This document shows positions 18,772-27,500 of a DNA stretch of 64,000 nt, in pieces. The notes beneath the pieces were generated by a model, which saw only the letters and a program-made list of their open reading frames with translations, did no database searches and was not told where the DNA came from. The DNA comes from Alistipes ihumii AP11. Its GTDB lineage: Bacteria > Bacteroidota > Bacteroidia > Bacteroidales > Rikenellaceae. A program made the translations under genes and the position numbers. Where the stretch lies: NCBI RefSeq assembly GCF_025144665.1, contig NZ_CP102294.1, positions 310,001 to 374,000 on the forward strand, written 5' to 3'. Each line of letters begins with the position of its first letter. Position 1 is the first letter of the stretch.

Positions 18772-20082
18772 ATGTTCAAGGGATCGACATACCGGTTGGC
18801 CAGACTGCTGCTTTTGCTGACTGCCGCGATAGTCGGCACGACGCTGTCGGTCGTCTATCGCCAATGGATGCTGCTGCTCGTGGCCGTTCCGGCGCTTATA
18901 TTTCTGTTTTCGGCCTTGTTCAGGCTGCATTTCCAGAATATCCGCAAGATGACTTTCATGTTCAACTCGATAGAAAACGGAGACTATTCGTTCAAGTTCA
19001 CCGAGTACGACGCTCCGGTCAGCGACAACCTGCTGAATCTGACGCTGAACCGCATCAAGGATCTGTTGGTCAAGGCTAAGAACGAAGTTATCGACAAGGA
19101 AAGGTACTACGAACTGATTCTCAATAGCGTTCATACGGGCGTGATTGTTCTCAACGAGACCGGAAACGTGTACCAGATCAACAACGAAGCCCGGCGGCTG
19201 ATCGGACTTCCCCGGTTTACCCATATCAATCAACTGGCCACGATAGATCGCTCGCTGCGGGAACTTTTCTTCGCGATCCGGGGAGGGGAGAGAAAACAGG
19301 CTTCCTACTCGAACGAGCGCGGTACGGTCTATCTGGCGGTCAACGCGTCGGAAATCACGATCCGGGGGAAGAGGCTGCGCATTCTGGCGGTCAACGACAT
19401 CAACAACGAGCTCGACGAGCGGGAGACCGAGTCGTGGATTCGCCTGATCCGCGTGCTGACGCACGAGATCATGAATTCGATCACTCCGATCACGTCGCTC
19501 AGCGATACGCTGCTGGGAATGGAAAACAAAGTGGAGGGAGAGGTTCGCGAGGGACTGGAAGCGATCAATTCGACCGGCAGGAGCCTGATCCGCTTCGTGG
19601 AAGCCTATCGCAAGGTAACCCGCATTCCGACTCCCCGGCCCACGTCGTTTTATGTAAAACCGTTTCTCGAGCGCATGGCGAAACTGGCCGAACCGTACAT
19701 GCAAAAGGAAAATGCTTCCGTTCGGCTTCGTGTTACTCCGAGCGATCTGCTGGTCTATGCCGACGAGGACCTGATCGGACAGGTGGTGCTGAATCTGCTG
19801 AAAAACGCCGCTCATGCCGTGGCCGGAAAACCGGACGGGGAGATCGTCGTAACCGCCTATTGTACCGAGGCCGAGCAGGTGGCCGTCGACGTGACCGACA
19901 ACGGCTGCGGCATACCGGCCGATGTGGCGGCCAATATTTTCGTTCCTTTCTTTACGACCAAGCCGAACGGTTCGGGCATCGGCCTGAGCGTATCGAGGCA
20001 AATCATGCGCATGCACAACGGCAGCATCATGCTGAAGCATTCGCTGGCAGGCAAGACGACTTTCATGCTGCTTTTCAACTGA
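18772..20082 (+). CDS. Sensor histidine kinase paired with the NtrC-type regulator
   Basis: A 436-residue membrane kinase. Two helices at about 9-28 and 32-50 with almost no periplasmic loop mean it probably senses inside the membrane or the cytosol. A HAMP-like linker and a PAS-like domain (about 110-210, VHTGVIVLNETGNVYQINNEARRLIG) follow. The phospho-acceptor is His231 in LTHEIMNSITP. The ATPase domain shows the N box (NLLKNAAHAV), DNGCGIP, the F box FVPFFTTK and GSGIGLS. The gene begins 8 bases after the regulator, so the two form a two-component pair; envelope or membrane stress is a plausible signal, but this is inference. Confidence 0.94.
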   Translation: MFKGSTYRLARLLLLLTAAIVGTTLSVVYRQWMLLLVAVPALIFLFSALFRLHFQNIRKMTFMFNSIENGDYSFKFTEYDAPVSDNLLNLTLNRIKDLLVKAKNEVIDKERYYELILNSVHTGVIVLNETGNVYQINNEARRLIGLPRFTHINQLATIDRSLRELFFAIRGGERKQASYSNERGTVYLAVNASEITIRGKRLRILAVNDINNELDERETESWIRLIRVLTHEIMNSITPITSLSDTLLGMENKVEGEVREGLEAINSTGRSLIRFVEAYRKVTRIPTPRPTSFYVKPFLERMAKLAEPYMQKENASVRLRVTPSDLLVYADEDLIGQVVLNLLKNAAHAVAGKPDGEIVVTAYCTEAEQVAVDVTDNGCGIPADVAANIFVPFFTTKPNGSGIGLSVSRQIMRMHNGSIMLKHSLAGKTTFMLLFN

Positions 20083-20108
20083 CGGCTGGCGTGCGGTCGG
20101 GCGCGGCT

Positions 20109-21188
20109 CTATTCGGAATCGGCGGGCTGGAAAAACAATTCTTTGATGACGACATAGCCTATCCCCGCCATCAAGCCGAGGAAAACGAAGATAAAGAGTA
20201 TGGTCGGTTTTCCCATATTGGAGCGGTTGACAGGTACCGATGCCGGCTCGATGATCGTGACGCAGGGCATTTGCTCCTGCACTTTGATTTTCGCATTTTC
20301 GAGCTGTTGCGCCAGTTGGCTGTAAACGCCGAATGCCAGCTGCTGCTCGTTCTGCAACCGGTCCAATTCGACTTGCGCCGACTGGCGCGCAATGTTGCGG
20401 TTAGCGTCCACGGCCCGGGCATAGTGCTGCTGGGCTTCGTAGTATTGTTGCCGCGCCTCGTCGAACAGGTTTTGGGTAAAGGCCAGATCGCGTTTGGCCT
20501 TTTCGGTGCGGTACTCGGACATGTACGCTTCCAGCTTGCCGACCATCGAGTCGGCTGTCTGAGCAGCTACGAGCGGATCCTGCATCGTGGCCGTCGCGGT
20601 AATGACGCCGGTTTTCTTGTCTACGGAGATGGCTATTCTGTGCTGCAACGCGTTCAGGACAAGGCTTTGTCTGCGGGACAGCGCATAGGGATTCAGCGCT
20701 TCGGCCGTATCGTCGTCCTCGGAGGAGAAAATCCAGCCGATCAGACGCATCGGAGCCCCGATGACATGACTCCACCAAGGCGCCGACAACTCTTGGTCCA
20801 CATAGTCGTACAGCGAAACCGGCGAGGGCATCTCTTTTCCCCGGACCGGAATCTGACTCATCTCCACGATGAAGGGCGTGCTGCTCACGATATCGGGATA
20901 GAGCATCAGGTTGATGCCGTCTCCCGACTGGTTCTGGCCGCCCAGATTGATGCCGGCCATAGCGGCCAGATCGGCCATGCCGCCGGCAGCGGAGGTCTTC
21001 ACGCCCTCTGGAGCCATCTTGACCGTCGTAGTGTATTCCCGGGGTATGCTGAACGCGACCACGAGCCCGACAACGGCACCGGCGGCCGCAATCTTCAGAA
21101 TGAACGCGCGTTTGCGCCAAACGGACTTGGCAAGTTTGAGCAAATCGATCTCTTCCGCGTTCGAGACGCTTTGACGGGTATCCTCCAT
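20109..21188 (-). CDS. Wzz/chain-length-determinant family inner-membrane protein
   Basis: A 359-residue polysaccharide co-polymerase-like protein. A cytosolic start (EEIDLLKLAKSVWRKRAF) leads into a first helix (ILKIAAAGAVVGLVVAFSIP), then a large periplasmic region with a coiled coil (about 215-290) and a second helix at the C-terminus (PTILFIFVFLGLMAGIGYVVIKELFF). The proline-rich PASVPVNRSNMGKP before the last helix is the family hallmark. There is no tyrosine-kinase domain. It stands alone here, with no wzx/wzy genes near, so whether it sets O-antigen, capsule or exopolysaccharide length is unknown. The start at 21188 is chosen because the next ATG upstream (21215) lies inside the -7 box. 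Confidence 0.88.
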   Translation of the reverse strand: MEDTRQSVSNAEEIDLLKLAKSVWRKRAFILKIAAAGAVVGLVVAFSIPREYTTTVKMAPEGVKTSAAGGMADLAAMAGINLGGQNQSGDGINLMLYPDIVSSTPFIVEMSQIPVRGKEMPSPVSLYDYVDQELSAPWWSHVIGAPMRLIGWIFSSEDDDTAEALNPYALSRRQSLVLNALQHRIAISVDKKTGVITATATMQDPLVAAQTADSMVGKLEAYMSEYRTEKAKRDLAFTQNLFDEARQQYYEAQQHYARAVDANRNIARQSAQVELDRLQNEQQLAFGVYSQLAQQLENAKIKVQEQMPCVTIIEPASVPVNRSNMGKPTILFIFVFLGLMAGIGYVVIKELFFQPADSE

Positions 21189-21212
21189 GACGTTCGCTTT
21201 TTGATGAGCGTA

Positions 21213-21243
21213 CAAATATACCGATTATTTTTCCGGATAGAAA
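21213..21243 (-). promoter_or_regulatory. Promoter of the Wzz-like gene
   Basis: Minus-strand TTTC (21243-21240), 19 bases, then TATATTTG (21220-21213): a good -33/-7 pair of the Bacteroidota primary sigma factor. It predicts a leader of about 18 bases before the start at 21188. Confidence 0.65.
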
Positions 21244-21296
21244 CGGCCTCCGGGATATTTATCCGCCGAAAAAAGACGGATTATGTCGTTTATTGC

Positions 21297-21304
21297 TAAC
21301 TTTG
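21297..21304 (+). promoter_or_regulatory. -7 box of purT
   Basis: TAACTTTG matches TAnnTTTG and lies 24 bases before the ATG at 21328. It rules out an upstream in-frame ATG at 21283, which would precede the transcript. Confidence 0.6.
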
Positions 21305-21327
21305 TCTGCCCTAAACAATACGTCACT

Positions 21328-22533
21328 ATGGTCAAAATAGGAACAACATTATCCCCGCTGGGAAAGAAAGCCGTCCTTTGCGGCTCCGGCGAACTGGGCA
21401 AGGAGGTCGCCATCGAGTTGCAGCGGTACGGCGTCGAAGTCGTCGCGCTGGACCGTTACGCGAACGCTCCCGCCATGCAGGTAGCTCATCGCTCTTACGT
21501 GCTTTCGATGCTCGACGGGGCGCAGTTGCGCGCCGTCATCGAGAAGGAAAAGCCCGACTACATCATTCCCGAGATCGAGGCGATCGCCACGGATACGCTG
21601 CTGGAATTGGAAAAGGAAGGCTACAACGTGATCCCGACGGCCCGGGCCACCCGCCTCACGATGAATCGCGAAGGCATCCGCCGGCTGGCTGCCGAGGAAC
21701 TCGGCATCCCGACTTCGCCGTACCGTTTCGCTTCCGACTACGAGGAGTTCGTCGAAGCCGTCGGGCAAATCGGGACGCCTTGCGTCGTGAAGCCGGTAAT
21801 GAGCTCGTCGGGGCACGGGCAAAGCGTCGTCCGTTCTTCCGAAGAGATCGACCTGGCCTGGGAGAATTCGCAGAAAGGAGGTCGGGCGGGAGCCGGACGC
21901 GTGATCGTCGAAGGGTTCGTCGATTTCGACTATGAAATCACGCTTCTCACGGTACGTCATTGCGGCGGGACTTCGTTCCTCGAGCCGATCGGCCATTATC
22001 AGCAGGACGGAGACTACCGCGAGTCGTGGCAGCCGCAGCCGATGAATCCGGCCGTTCGTGCGCAGGCCGAGGAGATCGCCCGCCGGATTACCGAGGCGCT
22101 CGGTGGCTGGGGACTGTTCGGCGTGGAGCTGTTCGTCCGGGGCGATCGGGTTATTTTCAGCGAGGTCTCTCCGCGTCCGCACGACACGGGCATGGTGACG
22201 ATGATCTCGCAGGATTTGTCGGAGTTCGCGCTTCACGTACGCGCCGTGCTGGGACTGCCGATTCCCAACATCGCCTTTCACGGCCCTTCAGCGTCGCGGG
22301 CCGTCGTGGTCGAGGGAGACACAAACCGGATGGAATTCGCCAACCTCGAGAACGTGCTTTCGGAACCCGATACGCAGATTCGGATTTTCGGTAAGCCCGA
22401 GATCGAAGGCCACCGGCGCATGGCCGTTCTGCTCGCGCGCGCCGAGAGCGTCGAACAGGCGAGAGAAAAGACGGCGCGCGCCTACGCCAAACTGCAAGTC
22501 AACGTATTCGACCGCGAAACGCAACCGGAGTAA
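21328..22533 (+). CDS. purT: Formate-dependent phosphoribosylglycinamide formyltransferase
   Basis: A 401-residue ATP-grasp enzyme of purine synthesis that turns glycinamide ribonucleotide, formate and ATP into formyl-GAR. The N-terminal Rossmann-like part is intact ([20 protein letters not shown], then [17 protein letters not shown]). The ATP-grasp core follows ([64 protein letters not shown]). Length and motif order match E. coli PurT. The gene for PurU, which can supply formate, is about 1 kb downstream on the other strand. Its end is followed at 22557 by a long hairpin. Confidence 0.96.
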   Translation: MVKIGTTLSPLGKKAVLCGSGELGKEVAIELQRYGVEVVALDRYANAPAMQVAHRSYVLSMLDGAQLRAVIEKEKPDYIIPEIEAIATDTLLELEKEGYNVIPTARATRLTMNREGIRRLAAEELGIPTSPYRFASDYEEFVEAVGQIGTPCVVKPVMSSSGHGQSVVRSSEEIDLAWENSQKGGRAGAGRVIVEGFVDFDYEITLLTVRHCGGTSFLEPIGHYQQDGDYRESWQPQPMNPAVRAQAEEIARRITEALGGWGLFGVELFVRGDRVIFSEVSPRPHDTGMVTMISQDLSEFALHVRAVLGLPIPNIAFHGPSASRAVVVEGDTNRMEFANLENVLSEPDTQIRIFGKPEIEGHRRMAVLLARAESVEQAREKTARAYAKLQVNVFDRETQPE

Positions 22534-22556
22534 ATATCCGTTCTGATTCACAATAA

Positions 22557-22605
22557 ATTCTCATGCCGTATCGTTCTCGGTGTAAACCCGATACGGTATG
22601 AGAAT
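22557..22605 (+). promoter_or_regulatory. 17-bp hairpin spanning the start codon of the next gene
   Basis: ATTCTCATGCCGTATCG (22557-22573) pairs with CGATACGGTATGAGAAT (22589-22605), with one G-U pair and a 15-base loop. It begins 24 bases after the purT stop, so it may be the purT terminator, although only a broken T-rich stretch follows. Its 3' arm contains the ATG at 22598, so when folded it would hide that start. Confidence 0.55.
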
Positions 22606-23461
22606 TTGCATTTGTATTTCCGTGCTGGCGTGTTGTCTTTCCTCCGCACGTTCGCAGGACCTGTTGCGCGGTCGCGTACTCGATTCGGCGGATCGTTCGG
22701 CCGTGCCCTACGTCAGTATCGGCATCGAAGGGAAAAATGTCGGAACGATGTCGGATGCCGAGGGGAATTTCGTGCTGCCTGTAGCGGATGCGGCGGGCAA
22801 TGCCGATACGCTGCTGTTCTCCTGCGTCGGATACGCTCCCCGGAAAATTCCCGTATCGGAGATCGATTTTTCTCGGGAATTCTCCTTCGCTTTGAAGCGG
22901 AACGACAGCCCGATTCCCGAAACCGTAGTCCGTACTTCCCGAAGCCGACGTATGAAAATAGGACGAAGCAAGATCGGGACCGATCTGCTGTCGGCCGCGA
23001 CCGTCTGTTTCAGCTCTCCGGAGCCTCTCGGTGAAGAGTGCGGCATGCTGCTCAGCAGTCGGTACGACTGCACGGTGAACAGGCTGTCCTTTTTCGTCAG
23101 AAAGAACGGTTTTGAAAGCGCCTCTTTCAGGCTGACTTTCTATTCTGCGGAAAACGGCTTGCCGAAAGATATTCTGGGAGATAAGGACATTCGTTTCGAT
23201 CTGCCCGACGGCTATACGGGCTGGGTCGATCTCGACCTGAGCGAATGTCCCGTGCACGTGAAGGCGGGAGACTTTGCCGTGACGATGACTTTTCTGGACG
23301 GAAAACAGGGCGAGTCCGCCTTCCGGGGACTCGAATTTCCGATTACCGTCGCGCCTTTGTCGAAATATACGCTGGTGAGCCGAGACCGCGCGCTGGGAGC
23401 ATGGAGCAAGGAAGGGACGGTCATAACTCTTTTTACGGAAGTCACTGCCTATCCCGACTGA
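22598..23461 (+). CDS. Exported protein with carboxypeptidase-like regulatory domain
   Basis: A 287-residue protein. The signal peptide MRICICISVLACCLSSARSQ is followed by a CarboxypepD_reg-like beta-sandwich (LLRGRVLDSADRSAVPYVSIGIEGKNVGTMSDAEGNFVL, about residues 22-95), as at the N-terminus of many Bacteroidota envelope proteins. The rest (residues 120-287) is beta-rich with no motif recognised. There is no TonB-dependent barrel, so it is a free-standing version. The only ATG that keeps the signal peptide is at 22598, inside a strong hairpin. The function is unknown. Confidence 0.8.
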   Translation: MRICICISVLACCLSSARSQDLLRGRVLDSADRSAVPYVSIGIEGKNVGTMSDAEGNFVLPVADAAGNADTLLFSCVGYAPRKIPVSEIDFSREFSFALKRNDSPIPETVVRTSRSRRMKIGRSKIGTDLLSAATVCFSSPEPLGEECGMLLSSRYDCTVNRLSFFVRKNGFESASFRLTFYSAENGLPKDILGDKDIRFDLPDGYTGWVDLDLSECPVHVKAGDFAVTMTFLDGKQGESAFRGLEFPITVAPLSKYTLVSRDRALGAWSKEGTVITLFTEVTAYPD

Positions 23462-23506
23462 TTTCAGAACGGTTTCATGCTATGCCGTCCCGAGCCGTAA
23501 CGGTCG

Positions 23507-24373
23507 TCAGTTGAAAATGACCGTCTTGTTTTTGTACACCAGTACCTTTCGCTCGATGTGCTTTTGGACGGCTCTCGACAGCACGATCTTTTCCAGATCC
23601 TTTCCCTTGTTGACCAGATCCTCGATCGTGTCCTTGTGCGTAATCCGGACGATTTCCTGCTCGATGATCGGTCCGGCGTCCAGCTCGGTGGTCACGTAGT
23701 GGCTCGTAGCGCCGATGATTTTCACGCCCCGCTCGTAGGCCGCATGGTAAGGGCGCGCGCCGACGAATGCGGGCAGAAACGAATGATGAATATTGATGAT
23801 CCGGTTGGGATACGCCTCGATCATCTTCTCCGAAACGATCTGCATGTAGCGGGCCAGCACGATGAAATTGATTCGGTTCTCCGCCAGCAGACGCATCTCT
23901 TCGGCTTCCTGCCGCTCCTTGTTCTGCTTGGTGATCGGGAACAGGTAAAACGGAATATCGAAACGGCGGGCCACATGTTCCAGATCGGGGTGGTTGCTGA
24001 CGATCAGGGGAATCTCCACGTTCCATTCTCCGGCGGTATACCGGGCCAGCATATCGTACAGGCAGTGCGACATGCGCGAAACGAAGACCGCCATGCGCGG
24101 TTTGACGTCCGAAAAGTAGAGCCGGAAAATCATTTGGTACTTGCGGCCGTAAAGCGTTTGGAAGTAGTCCTCGATCTTTTCCTTGGGAATCAAAAAACCG
24201 TCCAGCTCCCAGGCGATCCGCATGAAAAACACGTTTTCCGCATGGTCGACATATTGGTCCAGATAAACGATGTTGCCTTTGTTGACCGTGATGAAGTCGG
24301 TCACCTCGGCTAGAATTCCCGGCTTGTCGGGACAATGCAGCAGCAACTGCGCCACCTCGCTCTTTATCGGCAT
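23507..24373 (-). CDS. purU: Formyltetrahydrofolate deformylase
   Basis: A 288-residue enzyme that hydrolyses 10-formyl-THF to THF and formate. The N-terminal ACT domain (QLLLHCPDKPGILAEVTDFI) is followed by a formyltransferase-fold domain with the catalytic triad Asn194 and His196 (in NIHHSFLPAF) and Asp232 (in ELDAGPIIEQ). Length is typical of PurU. The start at 24373 follows from the ACT domain and the -7 box 18 bases upstream. Formate from this enzyme can feed PurT, encoded 1 kb away. The gene converges on the small exported protein with 45 bases between stops and no clear terminator. Confidence 0.95.
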   Translation of the reverse strand: MPIKSEVAQLLLHCPDKPGILAEVTDFITVNKGNIVYLDQYVDHAENVFFMRIAWELDGFLIPKEKIEDYFQTLYGRKYQMIFRLYFSDVKPRMAVFVSRMSHCLYDMLARYTAGEWNVEIPLIVSNHPDLEHVARRFDIPFYLFPITKQNKERQEAEEMRLLAENRINFIVLARYMQIVSEKMIEAYPNRIINIHHSFLPAFVGARPYHAAYERGVKIIGATSHYVTTELDAGPIIEQEIVRITHKDTIEDLVNKGKDLEKIVLSRAVQKHIERKVLVYKNKTVIFN

Positions 24374-24391
24374 AAAACGTTCGATTTTTTG

Positions 24392-24399
24392 CAAAAGTA
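24392..24399 (-). promoter_or_regulatory. -7 box of purU
   Basis: Minus-strand TACTTTTG matches TAnnTTTG exactly and predicts a leader of about 12 bases. No standard -33 box is seen. Confidence 0.6.
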
Positions 24400-24592
24400 G
24401 CGATTTTTTCACAGACAGGCTCGATTTACGATTCGAATTCGTCCGCAATTTTTTTAAGCGCGGCGCATACGACGGCAGCCGTTTGCGCACTCCGTGCAAG
24501 ACGGATTGTAAAAATCGATGAAAAAGAGTTACTTTGGCCTGAAAATTGGCAAGGCCTTCAGCAGTCCGGTGTCTGCCAGCGAGCCGTCGATC

Positions 24593-27500
24593 ATGATTGG
24601 AAAGATTCTGAAATATACGCTGAAAGTCGTCTCGGTCCTCGTGGCGATCGTTCTCCTCATCCTGCTGTTGCTCTACATGCCTTTCGTGCAGGATTTCGTC
24701 AAAAGCGAGGGATTCGACTACATCCAGCGAAAAACGCAGATGCACCTCTCGGCCGAGCGCATACGGCTTTCCTTTCCGCTGAAACTGGTCGTCGATCGGG
24801 CATATGCCGTCCGGCCCGACGGCGACACGCTGCTTCGCTGCGAGCGGCTGGACGCGCATGTCGCGCTATGGCCGCTACTGCGTAAGGAGGTCGTCATCCG
24901 CCGCTTCGTGCTCGACAGTACGCAGGTGCATTATAGGGACACGGCCTCCGCTTTCGATCTGAGGGCGCGTCTGGACGCATTTTTGTTACGGACGAACCGG
25001 GTCGATTTGGGGGAGCGGCTGGCCGACATCGCCTCGGCCGAGCTGACCGGCGGCGATATCGCCATTATGCTCGGCAAACCGGAAACTCCGGCCGACACGG
25101 TCGCCGCCGATACGACCTCGCTTCCATGGAAACTGCTGGCGGGACGACTGAAGCTGACCGACATCCGTTTTTCGATGAGCGGATCCTCTCCCGATTCGAT
25201 GCGGCTCGGCGTCGCGTTGCAGTCGGGCCGCATAGCACAGGCCGCCGTCGATCTGGGCACGCAACAAGTGGCGGTCGGGACCGTCTATCTGCGACAGGGA
25301 GACTACGTTTTTCTGACCGATACGACTCGTGTTTCCCCGGCTACGGGGGATACCGTTACGCCCGAAACTTCCGATACTTTGCCTTGGATCATTCGTGTCG
25401 ATCACGTACAGATAACCGACAATTCTCTGAAATACGGATCTTTATACAGGGCACCTAAAGCCGGACTTGACTTCAGCCATGTGGCCGTTTCCCGATTGAA
25501 TTTGGCTGCCGATTCGATCTACAATCGAGGCAGCGCTGTCCGGATCGACGTCGACCGGTTGTCTCTCGAGGAGCGCAGCGGCTTGACAGTCCGTTCCATG
25601 AAAGGACGTTTCGGAATGGACAGCGCCCGGTTGTTCCTAACGGATTTCCGGCTTCGGACCGCCTCCTCCTCCGTCCGTGCCGATGCTTCGGCCGACGCAT
25701 CCGTTCTCGATCGGTCTCCGCAGGCACGGCTTCGCCTGAGTCTGAAAGCCGACGTCGATTTGCCCGAAATCGCGCATCTGTTTCCGGTCGGCGACACTTT
25801 GAGAAATCTGGCTGCCGGCAAAACGCTTCGTGCCGGAGCCGATTTTTCGGGTACGCTCGGACGGCTTCGCATCGCTCCGGCGGAAGTGGCCGTTCCCGGG
25901 ATCGCTTCCCTTTCGCTCGACGGAACGCTTGTTTCGCCGACCGAGCCCGAGCGGCTTTCCGGAAACCTCCGGCTGAAGGGCTTATTCGACGATCTCGGCT
26001 TCGTAACGGTCCTGCTGTCCGACACCTCGCTGAGGAACCGAGTCTCCATACCGAAGGACATCCGGCTCTCGGGGACATTGAAAGCCGATGCCGGAACCCT
26101 GTACCCCGCCGTCGAGTTGGCCGTCGATTCCGGCCTGCTGGCTGTCAAGGGCATGCTCGATCGCCGGACGGAGCGATACCGAGCCGAACTGACCGCCGAG
26201 CGATTCCCGGTCGGACGTTTCCTGCCGAAAGACTCTCTCGGCTTGCTCGGCATGCGCCTCGAGGCGGACGGCCGCGGGTTCGAACCGCTAGCGGCGTCGA
26301 CCGCAGCCGATGCTTCGCTGGAGATCGGGCAATTCGACTACAACGGATTCGACTACAGGGGAATCGGTCTGAAAGCGGCTCTCCGGAACAACGACCTGAC
26401 CGGGCGAATCTCCGCTTCGAACGAGGCTCTGCAACTGGGACTGGATCTGAGCGGTCGTCTGACCGAACGATTCCGACAGGTCCGTATCAACGGTCGTATA
26501 GACAGTTGCGATCTGCACCGGATGAATCTGACCCGGGACAGACTCTCCTGTGCCCTGTCGCTCGATCTGACCGCTTCGGCTACGGACAGCGGGAGCTATA
26601 CGCTCGGTCTGGCCACGGATCGGATCGAGGTGCGCAACAAGTGGCAGCTCGACAAGATTCGTCCCATATCGCTGGAAGCCTATGCAGGCCGGGATCGGGT
26701 AGAGGCCGCGTTGCGCTCGGGAGACTTGCGCATGGACTTTTTCTCTCCCGAGGGAACCGACTCCTTGGTTCGTAACCTGAACCGCACGTCGCAGCGGGTG
26801 GCCGAGCAATTGCAGATCGGCAGCCTCGATATGCGGCCTATACGCGACAGCATGCCGTCGCTGCGCCTCAGCCTGACGGCCGGTCCGGACAATATCGTCA
26901 ACAATTTTCTGAGAAGCAAGGGTATGCATTTCGACTCGCTGTCGGTCAAAACATCCACGATCGAACCGAAACCGCTGCGGATGATTCTCCGGATCGATCG
27001 TTTCTCGAGCGGAGGCATCGTGTTGGATACGATCACGACGGGAATATGGCAGAACGGCTCCGGTCTGAACTATCTCCTGAGACTGGCCAACAGTCCGGGC
27101 AACATGGATAACGTGGCCCAGATCGCCCTGTTCGGCCGGGCTCAGGGCAACCGGGCCAGCCTGAATTGCAGGCAGCGGACGCGCTCCGGCGAGCTCGGGT
27201 TCGATTTCGGACTGAACGCGCTATGGATTGACAGTGTGTTGACGATCAGCATGTTCCCGGAGCATCCGACGCTCGGTTTTGAAAAATGGAGCGTCAACGA
27301 GGATAACCGCATCGCTTACCGCGCCGGCGGGGAAATCGAGGCCGACCTGACTCTGACCCGTCCCGGACAACGTTTCAGCTTGCGCACGCTGCCTTCGGTG
27401 GATTCCACGCTTCAGGCGCTGACACTGAATATCGTCGGCATAGATATCGGCTCGACGCTCGCGCTCTTTCCCGGAGCTCCTCCGCTCGGAGGCCGGTTCG

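Noticed and set aside
24518-24592. Longer start for TamB
   Set aside because: The extra 25 residues do not look like the short cytosolic tail of the family; kept only as an alternative.
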